A stretch of DNA of 64,000 nt, taken from NCBI RefSeq assembly GCF_034670185.1, contig NZ_JAXMNY010000002.1, forward strand, positions 372,001 to 436,000, read 5' to 3'. Source of the stretch: Nisaea sp. (GTDB lineage Bacteria > Pseudomonadota > Alphaproteobacteria > Thalassobaculales > Thalassobaculaceae). Positions 8,774-17,126 of the stretch are shown piece after piece. Within the stretch, counting starts at the first letter, position 1, and the number at the start of each line of letters is the position of its first letter. The position numbers were made by a program, and so were the translations under genes. The notes under the pieces were generated by a model. It saw nothing but the letters and a program-made list of their open reading frames with translations, ran no database searches and was not told the origin of the DNA.

Positions 8774-9190
8774 ATGGATGCCACCCAGATTGAACAGAAG
8801 GCGAAAGCCCTCGCCGAGCAGGCCGCGAGCCTGGCGGGCGAGATGGCGCAATTCGCGACGGATGCGGGCGGAGTCGCCAGCCAAGTAACAGAGGCCGCCC
8901 ATTCCGGCCCCTACAGCTTCATCTCGCTTTTCACGGTCTTCATCCTGGCCTGCTTCGTCGGCTACTACGTCGTCTGGCGGGTCACACCGGCACTGCATTC
9001 GCCGCTGATGGGCGTGACCAACGCAATCTCCTCCGTGATCATCGTCGGCGCCCTGATCGCCGCCGGTCCGGCGGAAACGAACTTTTCCCAGATCATGGGC
9101 TTCTGTGCCGTAGTGCTGGCGTCGGTGAATATCTTCGGCGGCTTCATCGTCACGCAGCGCATGCTTTCCATGTTCAAGAAAAAGCGCTGA
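8774..9190 (+). CDS. pntAB: NAD(P) transhydrogenase subunit alpha-2
   Basis: First part of the membrane domain II of transhydrogenase, 138 residues. An N-terminal soluble helix (about residues 1-45) precedes hydrophobic segments [33 protein letters not shown] and [18 protein letters not shown], followed by a conserved end [14 protein letters not shown]. The gene begins 2 bases after pntAA stops and is followed by pntB after 16 bases, so the three form one operon. Confidence 0.95.
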   Translation: MDATQIEQKAKALAEQAASLAGEMAQFATDAGGVASQVTEAAHSGPYSFISLFTVFILACFVGYYVVWRVTPALHSPLMGVTNAISSVIIVGALIAAGPAETNFSQIMGFCAVVLASVNIFGGFIVTQRMLSMFKKKR

Positions 9191-9206
9191 GGCGGGGGAT
9201 ATAGAC

Positions 9207-10604
9207 ATGACCGAGAATCTCTCAGCCGTCCTTTATCTGATCTCCAGCATCTGCTTCATCATGGCGCTGAAGGGCCTCAGCTCTCCGGACAGTGCCCGAC
9301 AGGGCAACATGTTCGGCATCGCAGGTATGGTGATTGCCATCCTCACCACCATCGCCATGCCGGAAGTGATGAGCTACGGCACCATCCTCGCCGGTATCGT
9401 CATCGGTGGCTCCATAGGTGCCTTCATCGCCCGCAAGATCGAGATGACAGCCCTGCCGCAGCTGGTCGCGGCCTTCCACAGCCTGGTCGGCCTCGCTGCC
9501 TGTTTCGTCGCTGCGGCCGCGTTCTTCAGGCCCGAGGCCTATGGCATCGGCACGCCCGGCAACATCGCCGTCGGCTCGCTGGTTGAAATGGCCGTTGGTC
9601 TCGCAATCGGCGCGGTAACCTTCACCGGATCGATCATCGCCTTCGGCAAGCTGCAGGGCATCCTTTCCGGCGCACCGGTCACCTTCTCCGGCCAGCATCC
9701 GCTGAACGCGGCACTCGGCCTGCTGATGGTCGCGCTGGTTGTCTGGCTGTGTATCGACCAGAGCCCGGCCGCCTTCTGGGCCGTCTTCGTGCTCGCCCTG
9801 GTGCTGGGCATCCTGATCATCATCCCGATCGGCGGCGCCGACATGCCCGTCGTGATCTCGATGCTGAACTCCTATTCCGGCTGGGCCGCCTGCGGCATCG
9901 GCTTCACCCTCGGCAACTCGCTGCTGATCATCACGGGGGCGCTTGTCGGCTCCTCCGGCGCGATCCTCAGCTACATCATGTGCAAGGGGATGAACCGCTC
10001 CTTCTTCAGCGTCATCCTCGGCGGCTTCGGCGGCGAAAGCGACGCAGCGGCGGCGATGGGCGGCCCGGGCGGCGACAAGTCGGTCAAGTCCGGCAGCGCC
10101 GACGATGCGGCCTTCATCATGGAGAACGCCTCCTCCGTCGTCATCGTGCCGGGCTACGGCATGGCGGTCGCACAGGCCCAGCATGCCTTGCGGGAACTGG
10201 GCGACATCCTGAAGGGTAAAGGCGTGAAAGTGCGTTACGCCATCCACCCTGTGGCGGGCCGCATGCCAGGGCACATGAACGTGCTGCTGGCGGAAGCCAA
10301 CGTGCCCTATGAAGACGTGCTGGAGCTGGAAGAGATCAACCGCGATTTCGCCCAGACCGACGTCGCCTTCGTGATCGGCGCGAACGACGTCACCAACCCG
10401 GCGGCGAAAACCGATCCGGCCAGCCCGATCTACGGCATGCCGATCCTCGACGTGGAGAACGCCAAGACGGTTCTGTTCGTGAAACGCGGTATGTCTTCGG
10501 GCTATGCCGGGGTCGAGAACGAGCTGTTCTTCCGCGACAACACGATGATGCTGTTCTCAGACGCGAAGAAGATGTGCGAGGAAATCGTCCAGGCGCTCGA
10601 CTGA
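9207..10604 (+). CDS. pntB: NAD(P) transhydrogenase subunit beta
   Basis: The 465-residue beta subunit carries the rest of the proton channel and the NADP(H)-binding domain III. About eight hydrophobic segments occupy residues 1-270. Domain III follows a Gly/Ser linker and contains VVIVPGYGMAVAQAQHAL, YAIHPVAGRMPGHMNVLLAE, the NADP site VIGANDVTNPAA and FVKRGMSSGYAGVEN. It is the last gene of the pnt operon, with a strong terminator hairpin starting 26 bases after the stop. Confidence 0.96.
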   Translation: MTENLSAVLYLISSICFIMALKGLSSPDSARQGNMFGIAGMVIAILTTIAMPEVMSYGTILAGIVIGGSIGAFIARKIEMTALPQLVAAFHSLVGLAACFVAAAAFFRPEAYGIGTPGNIAVGSLVEMAVGLAIGAVTFTGSIIAFGKLQGILSGAPVTFSGQHPLNAALGLLMVALVVWLCIDQSPAAFWAVFVLALVLGILIIIPIGGADMPVVISMLNSYSGWAACGIGFTLGNSLLIITGALVGSSGAILSYIMCKGMNRSFFSVILGGFGGESDAAAAMGGPGGDKSVKSGSADDAAFIMENASSVVIVPGYGMAVAQAQHALRELGDILKGKGVKVRYAIHPVAGRMPGHMNVLLAEANVPYEDVLELEEINRDFAQTDVAFVIGANDVTNPAAKTDPASPIYGMPILDVENAKTVLFVKRGMSSGYAGVENELFFRDNTMMLFSDAKKMCEEIVQALD

Positions 10605-10630
10605 CGCGGGACGGAAAAAACTGATCGAAA

Positions 10631-10655
10631 AAGGAGCGCTTCGGCGCTCCTTTTT
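10631..10655. terminator. Bidirectional terminator between pntB and small ORF A
   Basis: The stem AAGGAGCGC (10631-10639) pairs with GCGCTCCTT (10644-10652) around a TTCG loop, and T-tracts lie on both sides. It can end the pnt operon on the plus strand and the FecR-kinase operon on the minus strand. Confidence 0.9.
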
Positions 10656-10788
10656 ACTTTCCGTCGCTCGGCCTTGATGCCCCGACAACCTTCCGAAAAA
10701 ACGTCGCAATCCACCGCCCAGGCCGTCGCCAGCGCCTGACGCCCCACCGAGCAACGTATGTTTGATCGTGACTATAGGAAGCGATCAC
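10654..10788 (-). CDS. Small Trp/Arg-rich ORF A (44 aa), paralogue of ORF B
   Basis: This short reading frame starts at GTG 10788, 12 bases after the stop of the CHASE2 kinase gene, and stops at the foot of the terminator. Its core VRRWRRPGRWIATFFRKV matches VRRWQRLGRWIAFLWRKV in the second small ORF at 16.7 kb. The DNA aligns without gaps over about 57 bases, at roughly two thirds identity. Relative to ORF B there is one missing base, and ACG stands where ORF B has ATG, near the N-terminus. The gene may therefore start upstream at the GTG or be a decaying copy. A short basic amphipathic peptide at the membrane is a possible reading. The function is unknown. Confidence 0.4.
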   Translation of the reverse strand: MIASYSHDQTYVARWGVRRWRRPGRWIATFFRKVVGASRPSDGK

Positions 10789-10800
10789 CGCGATGAGACT

Positions 10801-13059
10801 TTACAAAACCTCCGGGGTTTCAACGTTGAGCTCCCGTGGCTGCGGGCCGGCGATATCAGGAGCGAACCGGATGCGGAAAGTCGCTCCGGTATCCGGTTCG
10901 CTTTCGACCCCGATTTCACCACCATGTGCGGCGACGATCCGCTGGACGATATAGAGGCCGAGGCCAGCCCCTTCTGCGTGACGGACATACGAGGAAGACG
11001 CCTGCCGGAATGGCTCAAATATTAGCTCCTGGTCTTCCTTTGGAATCCCGCATCCGTTGTCCGCGACTTCTATGATCACGTGATTATCGTCAGCCCTGCG
11101 GATGATGACCTGAATCCGCCCCTGCTCGTCTGTGAACTTGAAAGCGTTCGTAAGCAGGTTAATAAAAACCTGCCGCAGCAGACGTTGGTCGGCCCAGAAT
11201 ACCGCCACGTCGCGATCGACCTGGAAATCCCAGACCCGAGGGGAGCGCGCACTCAGACCAAGCATAACCTCCCGGCACTCTTCCAGAAGATTCTCGATCT
11301 CGAAGTTTTTCAGATTAGGCTGGCCCTCGCCGCTTTCCAAGCGGGACACATCGAGAATCGAATCGATAAGTTCCAGCAGAAACTGTCCGCTGTGATTGAT
11401 GCTCTCCGCATATTCAAGATAACGGGGGTTTTCGATCGGGCCGAAAACCTGCGACTGCATCATGTCGGAGAACCCGAGGATCGCATTGAGTGGTGTACGC
11501 AACTCATGACTGACGCTGGCGAGGAAATGGGATTTCATCTCGTTGGCCCGTTGCGCCTCAAGTAAGGCTTCCGTTTTTTCATCCTCGGCCTTCTTGCGGT
11601 CAGAGATATCGCGAAACGTCAGCACATGAACCTGACGCCCGGTGGTCCGGCGCTCGAACGGACTTTTGCTCATGGCGAGCTGGATGACACCAACCGTCAT
11701 CTCGATCTCAGTCGCACGGTCATCCTGAAGCGGAATTGTCAGCTCGAAACGCTCCCCGCCGCCTTGCCCCTCCAGGTGCGGGCGAATCTGCGCGTAAACT
11801 TTGTCCGGGAAGACTGATGACAGGTTTTTGCCGAGAACCTGTTTTGCATGAACCCCCAAGAGTATCTCGGCTGTGCCGTTGCATCTCTCGATAAAGCCCC
11901 GGCTGTCTGTCATGAGAATCCCGTCGAAGCTGTCATCGACGACCCGCCGCATGAGCTCGCGCATATAGACGCTCGAAAGCCGCTGACGGAAAAGGCGGAG
12001 CCCTTGCTCATGTAGCGTTTTCAGAAGCCTGAGAGACCACCACCCGGCAAGCACGCAAAGCCAGGCGGTAATCTGCAGGATCACTGGAGAGACTGCCTGC
12101 AATACGAAGCAGGCGAAGAGGATTCCTCCTCCTGCCGCGGCCGTCGCGATCACCGCTCCGCGCCAGGGCCTGCCAAGGATCAGCATCCCGACTGGAAGCA
12201 GGAACAGCATCCCGATCCAGAGCGTTACCGGGCTGCTTGTCTGCAGGGCACGCCCTTGCAGGAGACTCTCCGCGGCGAGAACCTGAACATAAACCCCCGG
12301 CAGGAATCCGTATCGCGGCACGGGAAATTTGTCGCCAAGCTCAATGGCGGTCGCACCGACGACAATACGCTTGCCGGCGATCAGACCGGGGTCGAATTCC
12401 CCATCGATGATCTTCCGCATCGAAACAAATGGAATACTGCTGTAATCGATCCCGAAATCAATCGTGAACCTGTCCGTGGGCAGCTGGCCCTCGGCCAGTA
12501 GCGCGGCCATTGACGGGCGCCTGCCGTTGCTGTTCTGGCTGAATGTAGCGTAACGCCAGATCCTGGAATCGCCTTCCGGCTCGACATTAACGGACCCGAA
12601 ACTGCCGCCGACCTTTTCAAACTGGGTGGCCGACCGCTCGATCAATTGCTGGCCGTCGAGCGACCGTCCTCCCTGCTGAACAAAGGTCGGCAGGATGATC
12701 TGCGCCGAGCTGCCTTCAATGGCAGCGCGCAACGCCCAATCGTCGCTTTCCGTGGAAAAGGCGCTGAAATCGATATCCATTGCGATACTGCGTGCACCGG
12801 CCTTGTCCAGCCGCTGAATCAGGTCGGCAAAGTTGCGCCGCGGAAACGGCCAGGTGCCGATTGCGTCGATCGTACTGGCGTCAATCTCGACAACAGTAAT
12901 CTCACCACTGGCCGGCGTTGTCAGCCAGCGAAACTTGAGCTCCAGTATCCGACGGTTCAGCGGTTCGAGCCAGTTGAGATGGGCAAGGAAAATCAGCACC
13001 AGAGGCACCGCACACAGCAACATCAAGGTCTTGCCGCGCAGTCGCCCCAGAGCCCACAT
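10801..13059 (-). CDS. CHASE2-PAS sensor histidine kinase
   Basis: Membrane sensor kinase of 752 residues. TM1 (about 10-28) is followed by a periplasmic CHASE2 domain (about 30-265, with TWPFPRRNFADLIQRL and VVGATAIELGDKFPVP). Three closely spaced TM helices follow (about 275-350), then a PAS domain (FDGILMTDSRGFIERCNGTA), a HisKA with SHELRTPLNAILGFSDMM, and a HATPase with NAFKFTD, DNGCGIP and GLGLYIVQ. The ligand of CHASE2 domains is not known. It lies 78 bases after the FecR gene on the same strand, and FecR/CHASE2 pairs recur in proteobacteria. No cognate response regulator lies beside it. Confidence 0.93.
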   Translation of the reverse strand: MWALGRLRGKTLMLLCAVPLVLIFLAHLNWLEPLNRRILELKFRWLTTPASGEITVVEIDASTIDAIGTWPFPRRNFADLIQRLDKAGARSIAMDIDFSAFSTESDDWALRAAIEGSSAQIILPTFVQQGGRSLDGQQLIERSATQFEKVGGSFGSVNVEPEGDSRIWRYATFSQNSNGRRPSMAALLAEGQLPTDRFTIDFGIDYSSIPFVSMRKIIDGEFDPGLIAGKRIVVGATAIELGDKFPVPRYGFLPGVYVQVLAAESLLQGRALQTSSPVTLWIGMLFLLPVGMLILGRPWRGAVIATAAAGGGILFACFVLQAVSPVILQITAWLCVLAGWWSLRLLKTLHEQGLRLFRQRLSSVYMRELMRRVVDDSFDGILMTDSRGFIERCNGTAEILLGVHAKQVLGKNLSSVFPDKVYAQIRPHLEGQGGGERFELTIPLQDDRATEIEMTVGVIQLAMSKSPFERRTTGRQVHVLTFRDISDRKKAEDEKTEALLEAQRANEMKSHFLASVSHELRTPLNAILGFSDMMQSQVFGPIENPRYLEYAESINHSGQFLLELIDSILDVSRLESGEGQPNLKNFEIENLLEECREVMLGLSARSPRVWDFQVDRDVAVFWADQRLLRQVFINLLTNAFKFTDEQGRIQVIIRRADDNHVIIEVADNGCGIPKEDQELIFEPFRQASSSYVRHAEGAGLGLYIVQRIVAAHGGEIGVESEPDTGATFRIRFAPDIAGPQPRELNVETPEVL

Positions 13060-13137
13060 TGAAACCGTCCCTATTTATCCCGGCTCAAGCACGGCCCGTG
13101 CCATCCAAGTGGTTTGTAAAACAGCCCATCGGCCGAC

Positions 13138-14577
13138 CTAATTGTTCTTGCCGTTGCCATTCCCGTTATTACCGGAATTGCCATTCCCGCTGTTACCGGA
13201 ATTACCGTTCCCGCTGTTACCGGAATTACCGTTCCCGCTGTTACCGGAATTACCGTTCCCGCTGTTACCGGAATTACCGTTCCCGCTGCTACCGGAATTA
13301 CCGTTCCCGTTGTTACCGGAATTACCGTTCCCGTTGTTACCGGAATTACCGTTCCCGTTGTTACCGGAATTACCGTTCCCGTTGTTACCGGAATTACCGT
13401 TCCCGTTGTTACCGGAATTACCGTTCCCGTTGTTACCGGAATTGCCATTCCCGTTGTTACCGGAATTGCCATTCCCGTTGTTACCGGAATTGCCATTCCC
13501 GTTGTTACCGGAATTACCGTTCCCGTTGTTACCGGAATTACCATTCCCGTTGTTACCGGAATTGCCATTCCCGTTGTTACCGGAATTGCCGTTTGCCGAC
13601 GCGAGAGCCGTTCGGATCGCAGCCCGATTTCCGGATCGCGCTGTCGCGGATCGATCGGAAACACGCGCGGACTCCACGGCCGAACGAGCCGATACCGCAC
13701 CGTTTCCGCGTCCATTACCATTTGCGTTGCCGTTCGAGGACGACTTGGCCGCCCCCCGGCCTCCCGAGGCCTCGGCGCTGCGAACCAAACCGTTGGTAGC
13801 GCTGCTGATATCGATTTTAACCAATCCGACCGGCGCCGAAAGTACCGCGCCAGAAGCGACCTCCACGGTGGCTGCAGATGTGCCGCCTTCCGTCCCCGCA
13901 TCAAGCGTTTCGCTCGGGGCAACATCCGGTGTGCCGTCTTCAACTGTTACCGCACTGTCCGTCTGGGTCGCCTCTGTCCCGTTGTCCACCGGCGCGCCAT
14001 CCAGTTGCAGGCCGATTCCGGAAGATGTCCGGGCTGTCTGCCCGGGACGCACCATGACGGCAGCGCCACTGGCCACGTCAGTGACCTGAACCGCCCCTTC
14101 AAGAACATGGACGAGACCTGTCCCTTCCCGGACATTAACCGTAAAGGACGTCCCTTTGACGACTGCTGCCATATAGGGCGTGACAACCTCGAAGTGCGGG
14201 GACGATTTCTTCTGAACTTTAAAGAGCGCCGTTCCGAGCGATTGCAGAATTCGCGTCCCCCAGCTCTTGTCCTGCTCGGGAATACTGATTTCCGTATTCG
14301 GGCCGACGATGATCGACTCATCACCACGGATCAAAACCAGCCGGCCCCGATCCCGGGTCCGGATGACACTTCCCTCGCCAAGACGACTATCGACAGATAC
14401 TGGAGCGATACCATTGCCACCTCGGTCGATCTCGACATCACCCGAGATTTCCAGAATGGTCCAGTTTCCATCTTGCTGCGCCTGCGCGGGAGCAGTGCCC
14501 ATGAAAAACACGATCAGGGCCAGACCCAAGATTACGTCGGTAGCTACTTTGATCGTTCTATTCATTTCGGTCTTCAT
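13138..14577 (-). CDS. FecR-domain protein with octapeptide repeat tail
   Basis: Exported 479-residue protein. A signal peptide (ILGLALIVFFMGTAPAQA) precedes a FecR domain (about residues 40-175, with EGSVIRTRDRGRLVLIRGDE and PYMAAVVKGTSFTVNV), then a Ser/Thr/Ala-rich linker. The last 150 residues are 18 copies of an octapeptide GNNGNGNS or GNSGNGNS. Classical FecR proteins regulate sigma factors at the inner membrane, but this one has no cytoplasmic anti-sigma part and is more likely periplasmic or secreted. It heads the operon with the CHASE2 kinase and is divergent from a TpsB-type transporter. The start could also be the ATG at 14565. Confidence 0.88.
   Translation of the reverse strand: MKTEMNRTIKVATDVILGLALIVFFMGTAPAQAQQDGNWTILEISGDVEIDRGGNGIAPVSVDSRLGEGSVIRTRDRGRLVLIRGDESIIVGPNTEISIPEQDKSWGTRILQSLGTALFKVQKKSSPHFEVVTPYMAAVVKGTSFTVNVREGTGLVHVLEGAVQVTDVASGAAVMVRPGQTARTSSGIGLQLDGAPVDNGTEATQTDSAVTVEDGTPDVAPSETLDAGTEGGTSAATVEVASGAVLSAPVGLVKIDISSATNGLVRSAEASGGRGAAKSSSNGNANGNGRGNGAVSARSAVESARVSDRSATARSGNRAAIRTALASANGNSGNNGNGNSGNNGNGNSGNNGNGNSGNNGNGNSGNNGNGNSGNNGNGNSGNNGNGNSGNNGNGNSGNNGNGNSGNNGNGNSGNNGNGNSGNNGNGNSGSSGNGNSGNSGNGNSGNSGNGNSGNSGNGNSGNSGNGNSGNNGNGNGKNN
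13160..13592 (-). repeat. 18-copy, 24-bp tandem repeat inside the FecR gene
   Basis: The 8-base mark CCGGAATT recurs every 24 bases from 13172 to 13580, giving 18 units. Most units encode an Asn-Asn version of the octapeptide and those near the stop an Asn-Ser version. Some units share silent changes (GCCATTCC against ACCGTTCC), which suggests recent spread of units by slippage or recombination. Because the unit is a multiple of three, copy-number change keeps the frame. The repeat also keeps other frames open, which creates false ORFs on both strands. Confidence 0.97.
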
Positions 14578-14868
14578 CCTTAACCCGGCGTTTTTGCCGT
14601 TGGAGCCTTCGCCATGCTGGCAGCCCCCGTCGCAAGGCTGTTGTGCCTCTCACTTTATGGAAAATTTTCCATAAATTTGAAATAATCACTATTTATCAAC
14701 AACTTACACGCCATTATCTACGCCCTAGACCAAACAAATTCAACAATATTATCTGGCGACAAAGTATTAATCGCAGTTAACCACTTTTTTACTCATCTAC
14801 GCTCGACATTTAGACGAAAGAAATTAATAATTAACTGACTGAAAACCATTTATAGTCTTAATACCTCG
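14578..14868. promoter_or_regulatory. AT-rich divergent promoter region with 22-bp palindrome
   Basis: The 291-base spacer between the FecR and TpsB genes is strikingly AT-rich against GC-rich flanks. At 14654-14675 it holds a perfect 22-base palindrome whose left half is TTTATGGAAAA. The palindrome lies 79 bases upstream of the FecR start and 193 upstream of the TpsB start. A single operator controlling both directions is a reasonable inference. No known consensus is recognised. Confidence 0.6.
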
Positions 14869-16557
14869 ATGGTCAGACGGAAAATTTACTTATACACATT
14901 TTTTTTGCTGTTACTGATTTTGCATGGGGCACGCACCCCTGCATATGCTCAACAGAACCCGCAGCCGCATTCGTCTCCCGATGCGCAGATCGAAGAACGG
15001 GTACCCCGGGCGGCCGGGCGCACCTCGCCTGGGCCCGAGACCCCGTTATCGCCCGAAGGTCATGAGCCATCAGAGCAGCAAGAACAGACTTTCCTGCTCG
15101 CGGCCGTCACACTCGAAGGCAACACCGTTTTCTCGCGCGCGGACCTGGCCCTTTATTATGAAGACATTCTCGCCCGGCTCGTAACCACCACCGACCTCCA
15201 GGCGGCTGTAGCGCTGATCACGAAACACTACCGGGACCGGGGATACTTCCTGACCCAGGCCTATCTCCCGCCCCAGGACCTGTCTGCGGGAGTCGCCGTG
15301 ATCCGGGTAGCGGAAGGCTATGTCGAACGTGTCGATTTCGAGGGCGACGGAGAGAGGGACGGATATGTCCGCCGGCTCGCCTCTGCAATTGACGAGTTCA
15401 GACCCATCAAACGGAAAGATCTCGAGCGGGTTCTGCTCCTGATCGGGGATTCGTTCGGACGCGTCGTTGAGTCTGCGGAGATGGCGGAAATCGATGCGCT
15501 CGCAGGGCGATACGCCCTTCAGCTTACCCTGACGGCTAAACCAGAAAGCGGGGTGATCTCCTACGACAACCGGGGCACCGACTCATCCGGCAAGCACCAG
15601 CTCTGGGCATCCATTTCAAGCAACCGGCTTCTTGACCCGGACACCCAGCTGCGGGTCGGTCTTTTCAGCATCCCCGATCAGCCACAGGAATTGCGCTACG
15701 GAGAATTGGAAATCAGTCGTTTCGTCGGCTCTAGCGGAACCACCCTCGGCGCAGCCCTCTCGGCGAGCGAAAGCGATGCCGGCGGAATCGATGCAATCGA
15801 CGGGATCGAAGGCAACAGCCGACGCTTGGTCCTGAAGGCAGCACATCCGATCCTCCGGTCCACAGATACCAGCCTCTGGGTCAATCTCTCGGCCGATGTC
15901 CGGAGCGTCTCCGAAGAAGACAATGCCGGCAGCAACTTCAAGGACCAGCTCCGGGTTCTGCGGAGCAATTTGTACATGTATGCAGAGGATGATTTCGGCG
16001 GCCAAAATCAGCTCTTCGGTGAAGTATCCGGCGGTTTGTCAATACTCGGCGCGTCCGGGGAAGGAAACCTTCGTTCCCGCCTCGGGGCTGACGCAGAATT
16101 TCTGAAGCTGCGCGCGTCGCTCACACGCCAGCAGGAGATCACCAAAGAAATCGGCATCCGGCTCCACGCTGCAGGGCAGGTCGCCGACGATGAGCTGCTC
16201 TCCTCAGAGGAATTCAGCCTGGGCGGATCCTCGATCGGCCGAGCCTATGATTTCAGCGAATTGACGGGGGATCACGGCGTCGGTGGAAGTGTCGAACTGC
16301 AATACGGAGACAGCCTGAGGGACGACTATTTCACCTGGTTCCAGGTTTTCGGCTTCTACGATTTCGGCATGGTCTGGAACAAGGGTGAATTCGAGCAACC
16401 CCGGGAAAGCCTTTCCTCCGCCGGGATGGGACTACGCCTGAATCTGACGGACAGTATCCGCCTGCAACTTGAATATGCCCGCTCCCTGACGCGTCCCGTC
16501 GATGATGATGGCGGGAGCTTCCAGCGCATGTTCGTCGAACTGAGCAAGAACTTCTAA
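14869..16557 (+). CDS. TpsB/ShlB-type outer-membrane secretion protein
   Basis: Outer-membrane barrel of the two-partner secretion (Omp85) superfamily, 562 residues. A signal peptide (YTFFLLLLILHGARTPAYA) is followed by a proline-rich linker and a POTRA_2 region (about residues 75-150, LLAAVTLEGNTVFSRADLAL and YRDRGYFLTQAYLPPQ). A second POTRA-like part and a C-terminal barrel come next. GGSSIGRAYDFSE resembles the lid-lock motif of the family, and the protein ends on Phe as barrel proteins do. No TpsA exoprotein with a TPS domain is in the window. The divergent FecR protein is the nearest exported candidate partner. Confidence 0.9.
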   Translation: MVRRKIYLYTFFLLLLILHGARTPAYAQQNPQPHSSPDAQIEERVPRAAGRTSPGPETPLSPEGHEPSEQQEQTFLLAAVTLEGNTVFSRADLALYYEDILARLVTTTDLQAAVALITKHYRDRGYFLTQAYLPPQDLSAGVAVIRVAEGYVERVDFEGDGERDGYVRRLASAIDEFRPIKRKDLERVLLLIGDSFGRVVESAEMAEIDALAGRYALQLTLTAKPESGVISYDNRGTDSSGKHQLWASISSNRLLDPDTQLRVGLFSIPDQPQELRYGELEISRFVGSSGTTLGAALSASESDAGGIDAIDGIEGNSRRLVLKAAHPILRSTDTSLWVNLSADVRSVSEEDNAGSNFKDQLRVLRSNLYMYAEDDFGGQNQLFGEVSGGLSILGASGEGNLRSRLGADAEFLKLRASLTRQQEITKEIGIRLHAAGQVADDELLSSEEFSLGGSSIGRAYDFSELTGDHGVGGSVELQYGDSLRDDYFTWFQVFGFYDFGMVWNKGEFEQPRESLSSAGMGLRLNLTDSIRLQLEYARSLTRPVDDDGGSFQRMFVELSKNF

Positions 16558-16644
16558 CGCAATATCCGCCCCAGCTTTTCCGCAACCACAACTTTCGCCG
16601 CCGCTGCGATGGCGAGAGCGACGCGGCATAAGGAAGTATTCCCA

Positions 16645-16671
16645 AAAAAAGAGCGCTTCAGCGCTCCTTTT
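16645..16671. terminator. Bidirectional terminator, TpsB gene and small ORF B
   Basis: GAGCGC (16651-16656) pairs with GCGCTC (16661-16666) around a TTCA loop. A run of A on the left and CTTTT on the right allow function in both directions. It lies at the end of ORF B on the minus strand, where the T-tract is seven bases long. It closely resembles the hairpin after pntB. Confidence 0.82.
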
Positions 16672-16800
16672 CTATTTCTGAGCTTGCTTCTGGCTCTGTT
16701 TTTGAGTGGCTGCGTGCAGTGGCCAGGCGACCTTCCGCCAGAGAAATGCAATCCATCTGCCGAGCCGCTGCCAGCGTCTAACTTCTCCGCCAAGTAACAT
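16672..16800 (-). CDS. Small Trp/Arg-rich ORF B (42 aa)
   Basis: The reading frame starts at ATG 16800, with GGAG 6 bases upstream, and stops with TAG next to the terminator hairpin. The peptide begins MLLGGEVRRWQRLGRWIA and continues FLWRKVAWPLH, then a Gln/Lys tail. It has five tryptophans when the close of the core is counted, and a strong positive charge, so a membrane-surface helix is plausible. Its core matches small ORF A. Conserved peptide, ribosome binding site and terminator together argue for a real gene or its recent relic. I do not know a named family. Confidence 0.55.
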   Translation of the reverse strand: MLLGGEVRRWQRLGRWIAFLWRKVAWPLHAATQKQSQKQAQK

Positions 16801-17126
16801 TCTATTCTCCATTCCGGATCAGCAGGATCATGCTTGCCGCTTGTCAAAGCAAGGCTTCTCAAGACTTTAGACTGCTCGGCACCGGTCAATAGCCAGTCGT
16901 CCCAACTCTGAATGAACGACGTCAATCAACTCACGACATAACCCTAAACTGATAGGACGATGGCGAATACCGTGCGAAGCCGCCTTCTTGAATTCATAGA
17001 ATAATGACTAGAAATCACCAGATTCCGGCAAGCCCCCGGAATTGCTGATTTCCACGCTCCGTTAACGTCTCCCTAAGCACTCCCATACTATTCCAATTGC
17101 AACTCAAAACCGCGAAGGGGGGCCTT
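16801..17126. other. Spacer upstream of the TonB receptor operon
   Basis: This 326-base stretch holds the promoter of the receptor operon and that of small ORF B. A 7-base inverted repeat, ATTCCGG (17022-17028) and CCGGAAT (17036-17042), lies about 85 bases before the receptor start. No further gene is supported. Confidence 0.4.

Noticed and set aside
9222..10274. Minus-strand 350-codon frame over pntB
   Set aside because: Its composition is Asp/Gly/Ala/His-rich, it has no motif, and it lies opposite a complete transhydrogenase beta subunit.
13059..14089. Long repeat-rich frames on the plus strand and in another minus frame of the FecR repeat array
   Set aside because: A 24-base repeat keeps every frame open. 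Only the FecR frame has a signal peptide, a domain and a sensible start.
16609..16797. Plus-strand 62-codon ORF with lipobox-like LFLSGC
   Set aside because: It runs through the terminator hairpin, and the opposite strand carries the conserved small ORF B, whose paralogue has no lipobox on the other strand.
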